From NCBI GenBank assembly GCA_044508675.1, contig JBIQHF010000003.1, positions 124,001 through 188,000 on the forward strand: a stretch of 64,000 bases of DNA. Direction: 5' to 3'. The position numbers and the translations under genes are program-made. Position 1 is the stretch's first letter, and each line of letters starts with the position of its first letter. The notes below the pieces were generated by a model, which did no database searches, had not been told where the DNA came from, and saw nothing but the letters and a program-made list of their open reading frames with translations. Shown here in pieces: positions 1 through 8,516 of this stretch. The DNA comes from Raineyella sp044508675. GTDB taxonomy: Bacteria; Actinomycetota; Actinomycetes; Propionibacteriales; Propionibacteriaceae.

Positions 1-24
1 CTGCCCCGGACGAAGGACGACACC

Positions 25-1404
25 ATGACGGGCAAGCCGCTCGCATTCAACGCATTCCTGATGAACACGCCGAGCCACATCCACCATGGCCAGTGGCGCC
101 ACCCCGACGCCGCACAGGTCAGGTTCAACGACCTGGACTTCTGGGTGGATCTGGCCGGCACCCTCGAGGACGGCCTGTTCGACGCGATGTTCTTCGCCGA
201 TGTGACCGGGCTGTACGGGCCGGCCGACGGCCGCTTCGACGACAACGTCACCGAGGGCCTGCAGATCCCCTCCAACGACCCCGCCGTCCTGCTCAGCGCA
301 CTGGCGCTGGCCACCGAGCACATCGGCCTGGCCTACACCTCCAACCTGATGCAGAACCCGCCGTTCAACTTCGCCCGGCAGATCTCCACGCTGGACCACC
401 TGACCAAGGGGCGGGTGGCCTGGAACATCGTCACCTCGACCCAGGAGAACGCCGCCCGCAACTTCGGCCTGCCCGCTCTGGTCGACCACGACGAACGGTA
501 CGACTGGGCCGACGAGTACCTCGACGTGCTCTACAAGCTCTGGGAAGGTTCCTGGGACGAGGGGGCGGTGCTGCTCGACCGCCAGGCAGGCCGCTACACC
601 GACCCGGCCAAGGTGCACAAGATCCACCATCGCAGCCGCCGCTACAGCGTGGAGGGGCCGCACCTGGTCCAGCCGTCGCCGCAGCGTACGCCGTTGCTGT
701 TCCAGGCCGGCGGATCCGCCCGCGGCATCGCGTTCGCCGCCCGCCATGCCGAGGCCGTCTTCATCACCACGCCGACCCCCGAGGTGGCCCGCGAGCACAT
801 CGCCACCACCCGACGACTGGCGGTCGGCCACGGGCGCCAGCCCGAGGACGTGCTGTTCTTCCAGGGGCTGACCTTCGTCGTCGGCCAGACCCCCGAGGAG
901 GTCGCCGCCAAACTCGCTGACCTGGACGCCCACACCTCTGTCCTCGGCTACCAGGTACACACCGCGCTGGGTACGCTGCCCGACGGCTCGCACCTGCCCG
1001 ACGACACGCCACTCAAGGACATCCCCAACAACGGCGGCCAGGGCCACGTCGACTGGGTGCAGGCCGGGGTCGGGGACCGCGACGCCACCCTGGGGGACCT
1101 GGTGGACAATCGCGTCCGGCGCGGCCTGGTCACCGGCACCCCGGAGCAGATCGCCGACGTGCTCGAGGACTACCGCGACGCCGGTGTCGACGGGATCAAC
1201 GTGATCAACTGGCGGCTCCCCGGATCGTACGAGGAGTTCAACCGGCTGCTGCTGCCCACGCTCCAGCGGCGCGGGCTGGCCAAGACCGAATACCGGCCGG
1301 GCACGTTGCGCCGCAAGCTCTTCGGCACCGACCGGCTCCCCGAGCGCCACCCGGCGGGCCGGTATCGCGGCGCGTTCAGCCGTGCGGGGCAGCGGCAGGC
1401 CTAG
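25..1404 (+). CDS. Luciferase-like (LLM class) flavin-dependent monooxygenase
   Basis: The 459-residue protein looks like the NtaA/SnaA/DszA branch of the bacterial luciferase-like superfamily. These enzymes use reduced FMN, supplied by a separate reductase, to oxygenate small organic substrates. Support comes from the N-terminal start ending in AFLMNTPSHIHHGQW, the segment WNIVTSTQENAARNFG (about residues 132-147) typical of this branch, and a length close to the usual 440-460. The start ATG is preceded by a GAAGGA ribosome site. No reductase partner lies downstream; the next gene is on the opposite strand. The substrate cannot be read from the sequence. Family assignment is firm and any pathway is unknown. 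Confidence 0.85.
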   Translation: MTGKPLAFNAFLMNTPSHIHHGQWRHPDAAQVRFNDLDFWVDLAGTLEDGLFDAMFFADVTGLYGPADGRFDDNVTEGLQIPSNDPAVLLSALALATEHIGLAYTSNLMQNPPFNFARQISTLDHLTKGRVAWNIVTSTQENAARNFGLPALVDHDERYDWADEYLDVLYKLWEGSWDEGAVLLDRQAGRYTDPAKVHKIHHRSRRYSVEGPHLVQPSPQRTPLLFQAGGSARGIAFAARHAEAVFITTPTPEVAREHIATTRRLAVGHGRQPEDVLFFQGLTFVVGQTPEEVAAKLADLDAHTSVLGYQVHTALGTLPDGSHLPDDTPLKDIPNNGGQGHVDWVQAGVGDRDATLGDLVDNRVRRGLVTGTPEQIADVLEDYRDAGVDGINVINWRLPGSYEEFNRLLLPTLQRRGLAKTEYRPGTLRRKLFGTDRLPERHPAGRYRGAFSRAGQRQA

Positions 1405-1452
1405 AGTCGGCGCTCGGGCACCGGTAGGTCCCAGCCCGGCGGCGCAACCGGC

Positions 1453-2667
1453 TCAGACCACGACCGAGGGGACACAGATCGCGACGCACTCGATGTGGTG
1501 GGTGTTCGGGAACAGGTCGAAGGCACGCAGCGAGGCCAACTCATACCCCTGCTTGCGCAACCGGGCGAGGTCGCGCCCCAGCGCGGCCGGGTCACAGGCC
1601 ACGTACGCGATCGCCCGCGGGTTGCGGGCGGCCACCGCATCAACGACATCCTTGCCGGCGCCGGCGCGCGGCGGGTCCAGCACGACCAGGTCGGTCGAGC
1701 GCGGCATCCGGCGCAGCACCCGGTCGACCCGGCCGGCGGTGAAGCGGGCCTGTGGCACGTTGCTCCCGGCGAGCTCGACGGCACGCTTGTCGGCCTCGAC
1801 GCCCCACGCCTGTACCCCGGCATCGACCAGGGCACCGGCAAACAGGCCGACGCCGCAGTACAGGTCGAACGCCCGTTCCCCGGGTTGGGGGTCGAGCCCC
1901 TCCAGGACCGTCTCGACCAGAGTCGGGGCGGCGTGCGGGTGGACCTGCCAGAAGCCGTCGGCATCGACCTGCCAGTCGCGGCCGACGGCCTGCTCGGTGA
2001 GCACGCCGTCACCGCTGGTGACCGTGCCGTCGACCAGCACGCTGGTCCGGCCCTGGCTGGTGGTCACCACCCGCAGGTCGTGCTCGTCGGGGCCGAGATC
2101 CGCGGCGAGGGAGTGCGGGTTCGGCTGCAGGTCGATCGCGAGCGGACAGCCGTCCGCGGGCATCGGGACCAGGTCCTTGCTGCGGTGGCGGCGCATGGTG
2201 GCGCGCCCGTCCCTGGCCACGTAACCCATCCGGGTCCGCCAGCCGAACATGCCGCCGGGCAGTTCCTCCACCTCCACGTCGACCTCCAGGCCGGCGAGGT
2301 GGCCGAGCTGCTCGCGGATCACGGCCGCCTTCAGGTCCCGCTGGGCCGGCGCGGTGGCGTGCTGCCAGTCGCAACCGCCGCACAGGCCGGGACCGGCGAC
2401 CGGGCAGTGCGGGGTCGTACGCCCCGGGGCCGGTTGCAGGACCTCGACCGCGTCGGCGCGCCAGTACGCGTCGTGGGACAGGTCGGTCAGGCGGATCCGC
2501 ACGGTCTCGCCGGGCAGGGCATGGCGGACGAAGACCACCCGTCCGTCCAGGCGTGCGACACAGTGGCCGCCGTGGGCGACCGGGCCGACCTCGACCGGGC
2601 CGACCACCTCACCGATGGTGGGTGCGGTCACAGTCTCGGCGGTGGTGGCGGGGTTGTCGTCGGACAC
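1453..2667 (-). CDS. TRAM-domain, TrmA/RumA-type uracil-5 RNA methyltransferase (Rv2689c-like)
   Basis: This is a SAM-dependent RNA (uracil-C5) methyltransferase of the TrmA/RlmC/RlmD family, 404 residues. An N-terminal TRAM-like RNA-binding region (about 15-80) is followed by Cys88, Cys96, Cys99 and Cys174, spaced like the 4Fe-4S ligands of RumA. The Rossmann SAM motif FDLYCGVGLFAG, the DPPRAG motif and a late YVACDP motif carrying the probable catalytic cysteine come next. The start is GTG, about 4 nt after the stop of the DUF3710 gene, so it ends a leftward operon with DUF3710, dut and DUF3093. This matches the M. tuberculosis order Rv2689c...Rv2698. The exact target base is not readable from sequence. 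Confidence 0.87.
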   Translation of the reverse strand: MSDDNPATTAETVTAPTIGEVVGPVEVGPVAHGGHCVARLDGRVVFVRHALPGETVRIRLTDLSHDAYWRADAVEVLQPAPGRTTPHCPVAGPGLCGGCDWQHATAPAQRDLKAAVIREQLGHLAGLEVDVEVEELPGGMFGWRTRMGYVARDGRATMRRHRSKDLVPMPADGCPLAIDLQPNPHSLAADLGPDEHDLRVVTTSQGRTSVLVDGTVTSGDGVLTEQAVGRDWQVDADGFWQVHPHAAPTLVETVLEGLDPQPGERAFDLYCGVGLFAGALVDAGVQAWGVEADKRAVELAGSNVPQARFTAGRVDRVLRRMPRSTDLVVLDPPRAGAGKDVVDAVAARNPRAIAYVACDPAALGRDLARLRKQGYELASLRAFDLFPNTHHIECVAICVPSVVV

Positions 2668-2671
2668 GTGA

Positions 2672-3523
2672 TCAGCCCTGGATCGCGGTCGACTGGCCGG
2701 TGGGCTCCGGCAGGACGCGTCGCTGCGCCTGTGCCTGGGCCGTGGCCTGGTCGGCCTGGGCCTGGGCGGCCCTTCGGATCTGCTCCTCCAGGTCCGGCGG
2801 CAGGGTGAGCGGAATCAACGTCCCGGAGGGCATCGGGGCCTCCCCGCGGCGCACGACGGTGTCCCGAAAGACCTCGCGGAGCTCCGCGGTGGCCTCCGGG
2901 GAGTCGGGATTGACGGCGGCCTGCCCGTACACGACGGCACGCAGCGCCCACCGGGGCCCCTCGACCATCAGCATGCGGGTCGGCTGCAGGCCCTGTTGGC
3001 CCTCGGGGGTGGTCACCGGCATCATCCGACGCACCTCGACCCCGAACGGGCCCTTGACCAGCTCGGCGGTGCCGCCCTGGCCCTGGGCGATCCGAACAAC
3101 CTCCGCGCGGACCTCGGCCCACAGCCCGCCGCTTCGCGGGGCAGCGTACAGGCTGATCTCCATCGCCGAATCGGCATGCATCAGGAGCACGGCCGTGGCG
3201 CGCGCGGATTCCTGCTCGACCTGGAACCGCACCTCCATGCCGTCGATCGGGGTGATCACCAGGGCGCCCAGGTCCATCCGGGCGACACCGTCGTCCAGAT
3301 CGACCTCGTCGATGTCGAAGGGACCGTCGGTGCGCCAGTCCTCGGCATCGACGCCGGCCCACGGATCGGCCGGCTCGTCCGTACCGCGCCAGTCGGTCTG
3401 TTCGGCCGGACCGACCGAGGCGTCGGGGCCGGTGCCCGCGGCCCCGGCGTCGGGCGCCTCAGTGGTCTGCGCGGCCGCCTCGGCCGTGGCGGCCCGCTGC
3501 TTGCGCTTGCGTCCGAAGATCAT
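2672..3523 (-). CDS. DUF3710 domain protein
   Basis: This is a 283-residue protein of the actinobacterial DUF3710 family (Rv2696c-like), whose function is not established. The N-terminus is basic (MIFGRKRKQRAATAEAAAQ) and is followed by a low-complexity acidic and alanine-rich stretch to about residue 60. The conserved domain then runs to about 240, with a QA-rich tail at the C-terminus. No signal peptide or membrane segment is visible. Its ATG overlaps the dut stop codon in an ATGA arrangement, so translation is probably coupled to dut. It is conserved beside dut across actinobacteria. Confidence 0.85.
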   Translation of the reverse strand: MIFGRKRKQRAATAEAAAQTTEAPDAGAAGTGPDASVGPAEQTDWRGTDEPADPWAGVDAEDWRTDGPFDIDEVDLDDGVARMDLGALVITPIDGMEVRFQVEQESARATAVLLMHADSAMEISLYAAPRSGGLWAEVRAEVVRIAQGQGGTAELVKGPFGVEVRRMMPVTTPEGQQGLQPTRMLMVEGPRWALRAVVYGQAAVNPDSPEATAELREVFRDTVVRRGEAPMPSGTLIPLTLPPDLEEQIRRAAQAQADQATAQAQAQRRVLPEPTGQSTAIQG

Positions 3524-3999
3524 CTGTTCTCCTGTCCTGCTGCTGAACCGGTTCCGGTCGATCCATGTCCGCCGGTGCCGCGTTCGGACACCGGGAGCTC
3601 GCTGGTCTCGATGAACTCGGCCCGAAGCACCGGCTGCACCACGAGCTGGGCGATGCGGTCACCTCGACGGATCGTGATGGTCTCGTGCAGATCCGTGTTG
3701 ATCAGGCACACCTTGACCTCTCCACGATAGCCCGCGTCCACCGTGCCCGGAGCGTTCACGATGCCCAGTCCGTGGCGGGCGGCCAGCCCGGAGCGCGGAT
3801 GGACGAATCCGGCCGTGCCGGGCGGCAGGGCCAGTGCGATGCCGGTGCCGACCAGTCGGCGCTCCCCCGGCCCCAACTCGACGTCCTCGGCGGCACACAG
3901 GTCGGCCCCGGCGTCGAGTTCGCGCGCGTACCGGGGGATCGGCAGGCCTGCGTCCAGACGTACGACACGGACCTCGACCTGCTGCTCGGCGCCGGTCAT
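3520..3999 (-). CDS. dut: Deoxyuridine 5'-triphosphate nucleotidohydrolase (dUTPase)
   Basis: dUTPase hydrolyses dUTP to dUMP and pyrophosphate. This keeps uracil out of DNA and feeds thymidylate synthesis. The 159-residue length suits the homotrimeric family. Visible motifs are DAGADL (residues 29-34), the PRSG motif in the centre, GTVDAGYRGEV containing the catalytic Asp and Tyr, and the glycine-rich C-terminal lid GTGGHGSTG (141-149). The ATG at 3999 was chosen because it overlaps the end of the upstream DUF3093 gene and gives the normal family length; longer in-frame extensions only read through that gene in another frame. A 4-nt overlap with DUF3710 follows. Confidence 0.95.
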   Translation of the reverse strand: MTGAEQQVEVRVVRLDAGLPIPRYARELDAGADLCAAEDVELGPGERRLVGTGIALALPPGTAGFVHPRSGLAARHGLGIVNAPGTVDAGYRGEVKVCLINTDLHETITIRRGDRIAQLVVQPVLRAEFIETSELPVSERGTGGHGSTGTGSAAGQENR

Positions 4000-4445
4000 C
4001 GACGCGCCCTGCGGATGGCGTCGGCGAGCTCCTCGGGGTGGCGCGAGCTGACCAGCCAGTAGGGGTGCGGGTCGGCCGGGTCCTCGACGGTCACCTCGAC
4101 GGCGCGATTGATGTAGAAGCGGGTGAACAGGAAGGCCCGCGGGTCCGCGGCCGGCCCGAGCCGTTCGCGCGTCTCCTCCGCCGACAGCGCCTTCGCCTCG
4201 CCCACGTACGCCCACTCCATCAGGTTCGGGCCGCAGCGCAGTCCCTCCGGGTCGACCGAAATCCGGGCGGCCCCGGCCAAGATCACCGCAGCAGCGATCG
4301 CCACCAGCGCCAGCGTGACGGCACCGGCGATCCGGGGCGGCTGGTAGACGAAATAGACGATCGCCACCGACAGGATCAGCCCGGCGACCACGACGCTCCA
4401 CCACCACGAGATTGTCAGTCGTTCCCGATATATCACGGCTCCCAC
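3996..4445 (-). CDS. DUF3093 membrane protein
   Basis: This 149-residue protein belongs to the actinobacterial DUF3093 family (Rv2698-like), function unknown. The motif YRERLTISWWW is followed by two hydrophobic helices (about residues 13-32 and 38-58), then a soluble domain with PNLMEWAYVGEAKAL and the YINRAVEVTVEDPADPHPYW region. It is the first gene of a leftward operon and overlaps dut by 4 nt. The start used is GTG at 4445. A GTG three codons later, at 4436, is an equally plausible start because the family often begins directly at the YRERL motif. Confidence 0.82.
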   Translation of the reverse strand: MGAVIYRERLTISWWWSVVVAGLILSVAIVYFVYQPPRIAGAVTLALVAIAAAVILAGAARISVDPEGLRCGPNLMEWAYVGEAKALSAEETRERLGPAADPRAFLFTRFYINRAVEVTVEDPADPHPYWLVSSRHPEELADAIRRARR

Positions 4446-4522
4446 CTAACCATCTCGTCACCGGCCGGGCCGCCAGCCGCCCTAGGATGGACCCATCGTC
4501 CATTGCGCGAAAGGGACTGTCG

Positions 4523-4813
4523 ATGGCCATCGCCGACACATTGGTTCACAAGATCTACACCGGGCTCGCCGGGACGCTGGCGACAGTAGCCATGCACAAG
4601 CTGCTCACCGCCACCTGGGAGTTCGTCACCGGCGAGGAGCCGCCGGAGCCGACCGACCCGGAGGCCGACGGCCGGTCGGCGATCGTGTGGGCCGTCGCCA
4701 GCGCGGCGGGCCTGGCGGTGGCCCAGGTCGTCGCCCAGCGGATCGGCAACCGCTACCTGTTGTCCAGGACCGGCAAGGCGCCGAAGGTGAAGAAGATCTC
4801 GATGAAGATCTGA
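4523..4813 (+). CDS. DUF4235 small membrane protein
   Basis: This 96-residue protein belongs to the DUF4235 family, function unknown. Two hydrophobic segments are visible: around residues 10-30, and SAIVWAVASAAGLAVAQVVA (about 52-71). The C-terminus is basic. The ATG at 4523 follows a GAAAGGGA ribosome site; a longer upstream reading (from 4412) runs through the DUF3093 promoter region and is not supported. It is monocistronic and ends just before a strong bidirectional hairpin. Confidence 0.85.
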   Translation: MAIADTLVHKIYTGLAGTLATVAMHKLLTATWEFVTGEEPPEPTDPEADGRSAIVWAVASAAGLAVAQVVAQRIGNRYLLSRTGKAPKVKKISMKI

Positions 4814-4858
4814 CCTCGGCGCCCCGCCGAGAAGGGTGCCGGACGAGGTGGTCCGGGA

Positions 4859-4904
4859 CGAGACACGAAGGGCTCAGGTCAGCACCTGAGCCCTTCGTGT
4901 CTCG
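4859..4904. terminator. Bidirectional hairpin terminator
   Basis: This is a perfect 21-bp inverted repeat with arms 4859-4879 and 4884-4904 and a 4-nt loop CAGC. It sits between the converging DUF4235 (+) and DUF4193 (-) genes. The symmetric stem should serve both strands, though there is no long U tract on either side. Confidence 0.85.
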
Positions 4905-4931
4905 GCCCGCGGCATCCACGGGCCGGCCTCG

Positions 4932-5234
4932 TCACGCGCTGGCGCAGTCGGTGCAGTAGATCAGGTTGCCCTCGACCTTGGCGATCTGGCTGCGCTTGCG
5001 AACCAGGAAGCAACTCGCACACGTGAACTCGTCCTGCTGCTTCGGCAGCACCTTGACGGTCAGTTCCTCGTGGGAGAGGTCAGCACCGGGCAGTTCGAAT
5101 GATTCGGCCGCGGCGACCTCGTCCTCGTCCACCTGACCCGACTGCTGGTCGTTGCGGCGGCTCTTGAGGGCCTCGAGTGAATCCTCACTCACATCCTCCT
5201 CGTTCTTACGAGGAGCGTCGTAGTCAGTGGCCAT
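4932..5234 (-). CDS. DUF4193 zinc-ribbon-like protein
   Basis: This 100-residue protein belongs to the actinobacterial DUF4193 family (Rv2699c-like). It has an acidic N-terminal half and two Cys pairs, CASC near residue 73 and CTDC near 95, separated by a basic KRSQIAK stretch. This suggests a C-terminal zinc ribbon. The ATG follows a GGGAAGG ribosome site. Its biochemical role is not known. In this lineage it sits between sigA-region genes and ferrochelatase. Confidence 0.87.
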   Translation of the reverse strand: MATDYDAPRKNEEDVSEDSLEALKSRRNDQQSGQVDEDEVAAAESFELPGADLSHEELTVKVLPKQQDEFTCASCFLVRKRSQIAKVEGNLIYCTDCASA

Positions 5235-5287
5235 CGTGCCTTCCCAATCCCGGCCCCGCTCGGTTACGCGGGGCTCACCTGTGCATC

Positions 5288-5318
5288 AATACAGGGGCAT
5301 TCATACCATGTCTGTCAA
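5288..5318 (-). promoter_or_regulatory. Housekeeping promoter for the DUF4193 gene
   Basis: On the minus strand a perfect -35 hexamer TTGACA (5318-5313) is followed after 19 nt by TGTATT (5293-5288). The -35 overlaps the ferrochelatase stop codon. The transcript would have a leader of about 45-50 nt containing a GCCCCGC/GCGGGGC hairpin just upstream of the ribosome site. The spacer is longer than ideal. Confidence 0.45.
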
Positions 5319-6391
5319 GCCCCTTCACGCCCGCGCCCGACCGTGCCGCCCGCACCCGAGGTGGGCCGGGTCGGCCTCGACGGCGGAGGGCAGCAGCCCG
5401 CCGGGCAGGGCCGAGGGTCGGCGGCGGTGGCGACCAGCCGGTCCACCAGGGCGGCAACGAAGGCCGGATGGGTGCCGGCGGTGGCGGCCCGCCGGACGGC
5501 GATCCCGGCCTCGAGCGCCGTGGCCGTCGCCTCGGTGTCCAGGTCGTAGACGACCTCCATGTGGTCGCTCATGAAGCCGATCGGGGCCAGGACCACCGCG
5601 CCCTGCCGCCCGGCCAGGTCCCGTACCGCATCGTTCACGTCCGGCTCCAGCCACGGCACCGTCGGCGGACCGGAGCGGGAACAGTAGACCAGCCGGCCCT
5701 CGAGCGGGCGCCCCCGCCCCGCCTGGGCCGCCAGCACCCGGTCCCGGACCTGCTCGAGCCAGGCCACGTACGCCCCACCGGGGTGCCCGGCCCGCTCCGG
5801 GAAGCGCTCGACGCCGGAGGTACGGGCCATCGCGACCGGGATCGAGTGCGCCACGAACAGGACGTACGGCTGCGGGTGCCCCTCGGCGGCCAGGGCGTCC
5901 ACCGCTGCCCCAACCGCCTCCGCGTTGGCCGTGACGAAGCCCTCGTCCAGCCCGAACGGCGCGATCCGGTCGACCTGCAGGCCCTCGGGGCAGGCCGCCG
6001 CGATGTCCTCGTCATACTGCCGGCAGCCCGAGTACGAGGGGAACGCGCTGGTCGCCAGTGCCAGCACCCGACGGGCCCCGCCGGCGGCCAACTCGCCCAG
6101 CACGTCGGCCAGGTACGGTGCCCAGTTGCGGTTGCCCCACACCACCGGGACATCGATGCCCCGGGACTCGAGCTCGGCCCGCAGCGCGGCGAGCAGCTCC
6201 CGGTTCCGGTCGTTGATCGGGCTGCGCCCGCCGAACCTGCGGTAGTGGCCGGCGACCAACTCCAGCCGCTCGTCCGGGATGGCCTTGCCACGGGTCACGT
6301 TGCGCAGGAACGGGATGACGTCCTCCTGGCGCTCCGGCCCCCCGAAGGAGAGCAGCAGGACGGCGTCGTAGTCGGAGAGTGCAGCGGTCAC
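5315..6391 (-). CDS. hemH: Ferrochelatase (probably coproporphyrin ferrochelatase)
   Basis: The enzyme inserts Fe2+ into a porphyrin in haem synthesis. Gram-positive bacteria use coproporphyrin III, with CpfC as the alternative name. The 358-residue protein carries SFGGPE near residue 15, the WGNRNWAPY region, SAFPSYSGCRQYDED (centre) and FVAHSIP with the metal-site His. Cysteines in YSGCRQ and in a C-terminal CPAGCCP could hold the 2Fe-2S cluster known for actinobacterial enzymes, but the C-terminal spacing differs from what I recall for the mycobacterial enzyme. The start is GTG at 6391, placed 6 nt after a minus-strand TAGACT box, indicating a leaderless mRNA divergent from sepH. Confidence 0.92.
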   Translation of the reverse strand: MTAALSDYDAVLLLSFGGPERQEDVIPFLRNVTRGKAIPDERLELVAGHYRRFGGRSPINDRNRELLAALRAELESRGIDVPVVWGNRNWAPYLADVLGELAAGGARRVLALATSAFPSYSGCRQYDEDIAAACPEGLQVDRIAPFGLDEGFVTANAEAVGAAVDALAAEGHPQPYVLFVAHSIPVAMARTSGVERFPERAGHPGGAYVAWLEQVRDRVLAAQAGRGRPLEGRLVYCSRSGPPTVPWLEPDVNDAVRDLAGRQGAVVLAPIGFMSDHMEVVYDLDTEATATALEAGIAVRRAATAGTHPAFVAALVDRLVATAADPRPCPAGCCPPPSRPTRPTSGAGGTVGRGREGA

Positions 6392-6397
6392 CCCGTG

Positions 6398-6403
6398 AGT
6401 CTA
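6398..6403 (-). promoter_or_regulatory. -10 box of leaderless hemH
   Basis: Minus-strand TAGACT, followed by 6 nt and then the hemH GTG. No clear -35 was recognised. It is divergent from the sepH promoter. Confidence 0.55.
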
Positions 6404-6441
6404 GGTCGAGGGTTGGGCTAGGGTGGTCGCGGCCCGCGGGG

Positions 6442-6447
6442 TATCTT
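6442..6447 (+). promoter_or_regulatory. -10 box of leaderless sepH
   Basis: TATCTT lies 7 nt before the ATG at 6455, placing the transcription start at the start codon. This is also why the TTG nine bases upstream was not used as the start. Confidence 0.5.
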
Positions 6448-6454
6448 GGCGGCC

Positions 6455-7348
6455 ATGGACAGTTCGTTGACACTGCGCGAGATCCAGGACCGTCTGCGGT
6501 CCGGATCGAGTGTCGAGGACGTCGCCGCGGAGGCAGGTGTCGCGGTCGAGGAACTGCAGGGCTACGCCACCCCGATCCTGGCCGAGCGCGAGTACATCAC
6601 CCAGGTGGCCCGCGGTTCGAACGTACGACGTGCCGGCGACTCGCCCGCACCGCGCGACCTCGACGCCGTGGTGAACGAGGAACTGCGGGCCCGCGCGCTG
6701 GACGCACGGGAGGTCAGCTGGGACGCGGCCCGGGTCGAGCGGCGTCGCTGGCAGGTGATCGCCACCCTGAAGACCGGCGAGACCGACCGCCGCGCAGTGT
6801 TCAACTACGACGTCGACGGTCGCTACTCGGTCGCCGGTAATGAGGATGCCCGCTGGATGCTCGGCGAGTTGCCCCTGCCGCCGCTGGACCAGGAGACCGA
6901 GCCGACCCTCGAGCTGACCGAGGAGCACCGCCGGGCTCGCCAGGGGGCCGCCGACGAGGACGACGAGGACTGGGCCGACGGACCCAACGAGATCGACACG
7001 CTCTACGACATGCTGAGCAGCTACGCCGAGACGATCTCCGGCTACGAGGACACCATCAACGCGCTGCGCGGATACGGCGAACGCGAGGCCTACCACGGCC
7101 CCCGGCTGGTGCACGACAGCGACACCCCCGAGGAGGACGAGGACCAGCCGGACGAGGACGACCCGGAGGGGCAGGCACCGCAGGAGCCGCCGAACAGCAT
7201 CCCGGCTCCCCGTCCCGGCGACACGTCCCCCGCCGAGGGCGAGGGCGGTGCACCGACCCCCCGTAAGCGGACATCGACCAAGCGGGCGCGCGTCCCGAGC
7301 TGGGACGAGATCATCTTCGGCAGCGGGGCCGACGGCCAGGACTCCTGA
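6455..7348 (+). CDS. sepH: Septation protein SepH (DUF3071)
   Basis: SepH is an actinobacterial cell-division protein. In Streptomyces and mycobacteria it stimulates FtsZ assembly. This protein has 297 residues. The N-terminal domain (about 1-110) begins MDSSLTLREIQDRLRSG and includes a helix-turn-helix-like SVEDVAAEAGVAVEELQGYA and the RRRWQVIATL strand. A long acidic, disordered tail rich in D, E and P follows and ends in a basic KRTSTKRAR patch. This two-part layout is the family hallmark. The gene is monocistronic, converging on the phosphodiesterase gene with only 7 nt between stops. Confidence 0.9.
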   Translation: MDSSLTLREIQDRLRSGSSVEDVAAEAGVAVEELQGYATPILAEREYITQVARGSNVRRAGDSPAPRDLDAVVNEELRARALDAREVSWDAARVERRRWQVIATLKTGETDRRAVFNYDVDGRYSVAGNEDARWMLGELPLPPLDQETEPTLELTEEHRRARQGAADEDDEDWADGPNEIDTLYDMLSSYAETISGYEDTINALRGYGEREAYHGPRLVHDSDTPEEDEDQPDEDDPEGQAPQEPPNSIPAPRPGDTSPAEGEGGAPTPRKRTSTKRARVPSWDEIIFGSGADGQDS

Positions 7349-7355
7349 GCCCGGC

Positions 7356-8516
7356 TCAGTCCACCACCAGCGGTACGCACAGCTCCGCGGCCGTGAGCGA
7401 ACCGTGCATGCCGACCAGCCCCAGCTCGCCGGGAAGGTTCCGGGTCATCACCGCCCAGCGGTCCAGCATCGCGACGGCCACGTCCCCGTAGCGGGGCAGC
7501 ACCTCCTCGGACACCGGGCCGTACCAGCCGGCCTCCACGGCCTCGTCCCGGGTGAGGACCAGGGCCCGCTCGCCCAGCTCCCTTCGCCAGCGGGTCGCGA
7601 CGGCGTCGGCCCGACCGGGCGCGGTATAGAGCTGGCGCAGCCGGCCCTCGCCGGCGACCATCTCGACGTCACCCAGCAGGGCCGGGACGTCCTCGACCAC
7701 GAGCCGCTGGTCGGCCGGGATGTCGACCATGCCGTGGTCGCCGGTGACAATGATCCGTACGTCCTGGGGCAGCTCCTCGCGCAGCCGCTCGACCATCGCG
7801 TCGATCCGGCGCAGCTCGCGCCGCCACTCGGCCGAGGCCACCCCGGAGCTGTGGCCGGCGTGGTCCAGCATCCGCTCGTACGCGTAGACGAGGCTGCGCT
7901 CCCCCGCCGTCGCCGCGGCGGATGCCAGGTGCACCCAGTGGCCCTCGTTGCGCTCGTCGTGCACCGGGTAGAAGCGGCCACCGGTCAGGGACACCTGGGT
8001 CAGGCCGGACCCCTCGAACCGGGACGGCGAGACGACCCCGACCGCCACCCCGGACTCCGCCATCCGGTGCAGGTAGGTGGGATGTGGCTGGAAGTCGGTC
8101 GGGTGCTCCTCACCCTCCCAGGTCAACATGTTGAGGAACCGCCCGGTCCGGGGGTCCCGACACGAGTAGCCGACGATCCCGTGCTGGCCGGGGACCAGCC
8201 CGGTGCCCAGGCTGGTCAGGCTCGTCACCGTCGTCGACGCCAGCCCCGCGGTGAAGCCGTCGTACGGCTTGTGGTCACCCTCACCGCGCTGCAGCGAGGC
8301 CAGGTAGGGGGCGTGGTCGGCGTGGTCGGCCAGTTGGAGTGATCCCAGTCCGTCGATGAGCACCACGACCCAGCGGCGCGCCTCGGGCAGCCCGAGCACG
8401 TCCTGCCCGGCCAGGCCCATCCGCGCCCCGACCGAGGGCAGCAGGTCGGCGATGGTTCCATGCCCGTAGCGCGGGAGCATCACCTGCCCGGCGGCGGGAA
8501 GTGAGAGCGCGGTCAC
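7356..8516 (-). CDS. Alkaline-phosphatase-superfamily nucleotide pyrophosphatase/phosphodiesterase-type protein
   Basis: This 386-residue protein belongs to the metal-dependent alkaline phosphatase/NPP superfamily. Signs are WVVVLIDGLGS (metal-ligand Asp, about residues 49-59), the nucleophile region GFTAGLASTTVTSLTSLGTG with Thr/Ser, DHAGHSSG and TGDHGMVD (metal-binding Asp/His pairs), and a late GMHGSL histidine. No signal peptide is seen, so it is probably cytoplasmic. The GTG at 8516 overlaps the DUF5998 stop as GTGA, implying translational coupling. The substrate is unknown. Confidence 0.85.
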   Translation of the reverse strand: MTALSLPAAGQVMLPRYGHGTIADLLPSVGARMGLAGQDVLGLPEARRWVVVLIDGLGSLQLADHADHAPYLASLQRGEGDHKPYDGFTAGLASTTVTSLTSLGTGLVPGQHGIVGYSCRDPRTGRFLNMLTWEGEEHPTDFQPHPTYLHRMAESGVAVGVVSPSRFEGSGLTQVSLTGGRFYPVHDERNEGHWVHLASAAATAGERSLVYAYERMLDHAGHSSGVASAEWRRELRRIDAMVERLREELPQDVRIIVTGDHGMVDIPADQRLVVEDVPALLGDVEMVAGEGRLRQLYTAPGRADAVATRWRRELGERALVLTRDEAVEAGWYGPVSEEVLPRYGDVAVAMLDRWAVMTRNLPGELGLVGMHGSLTAAELCVPLVVD

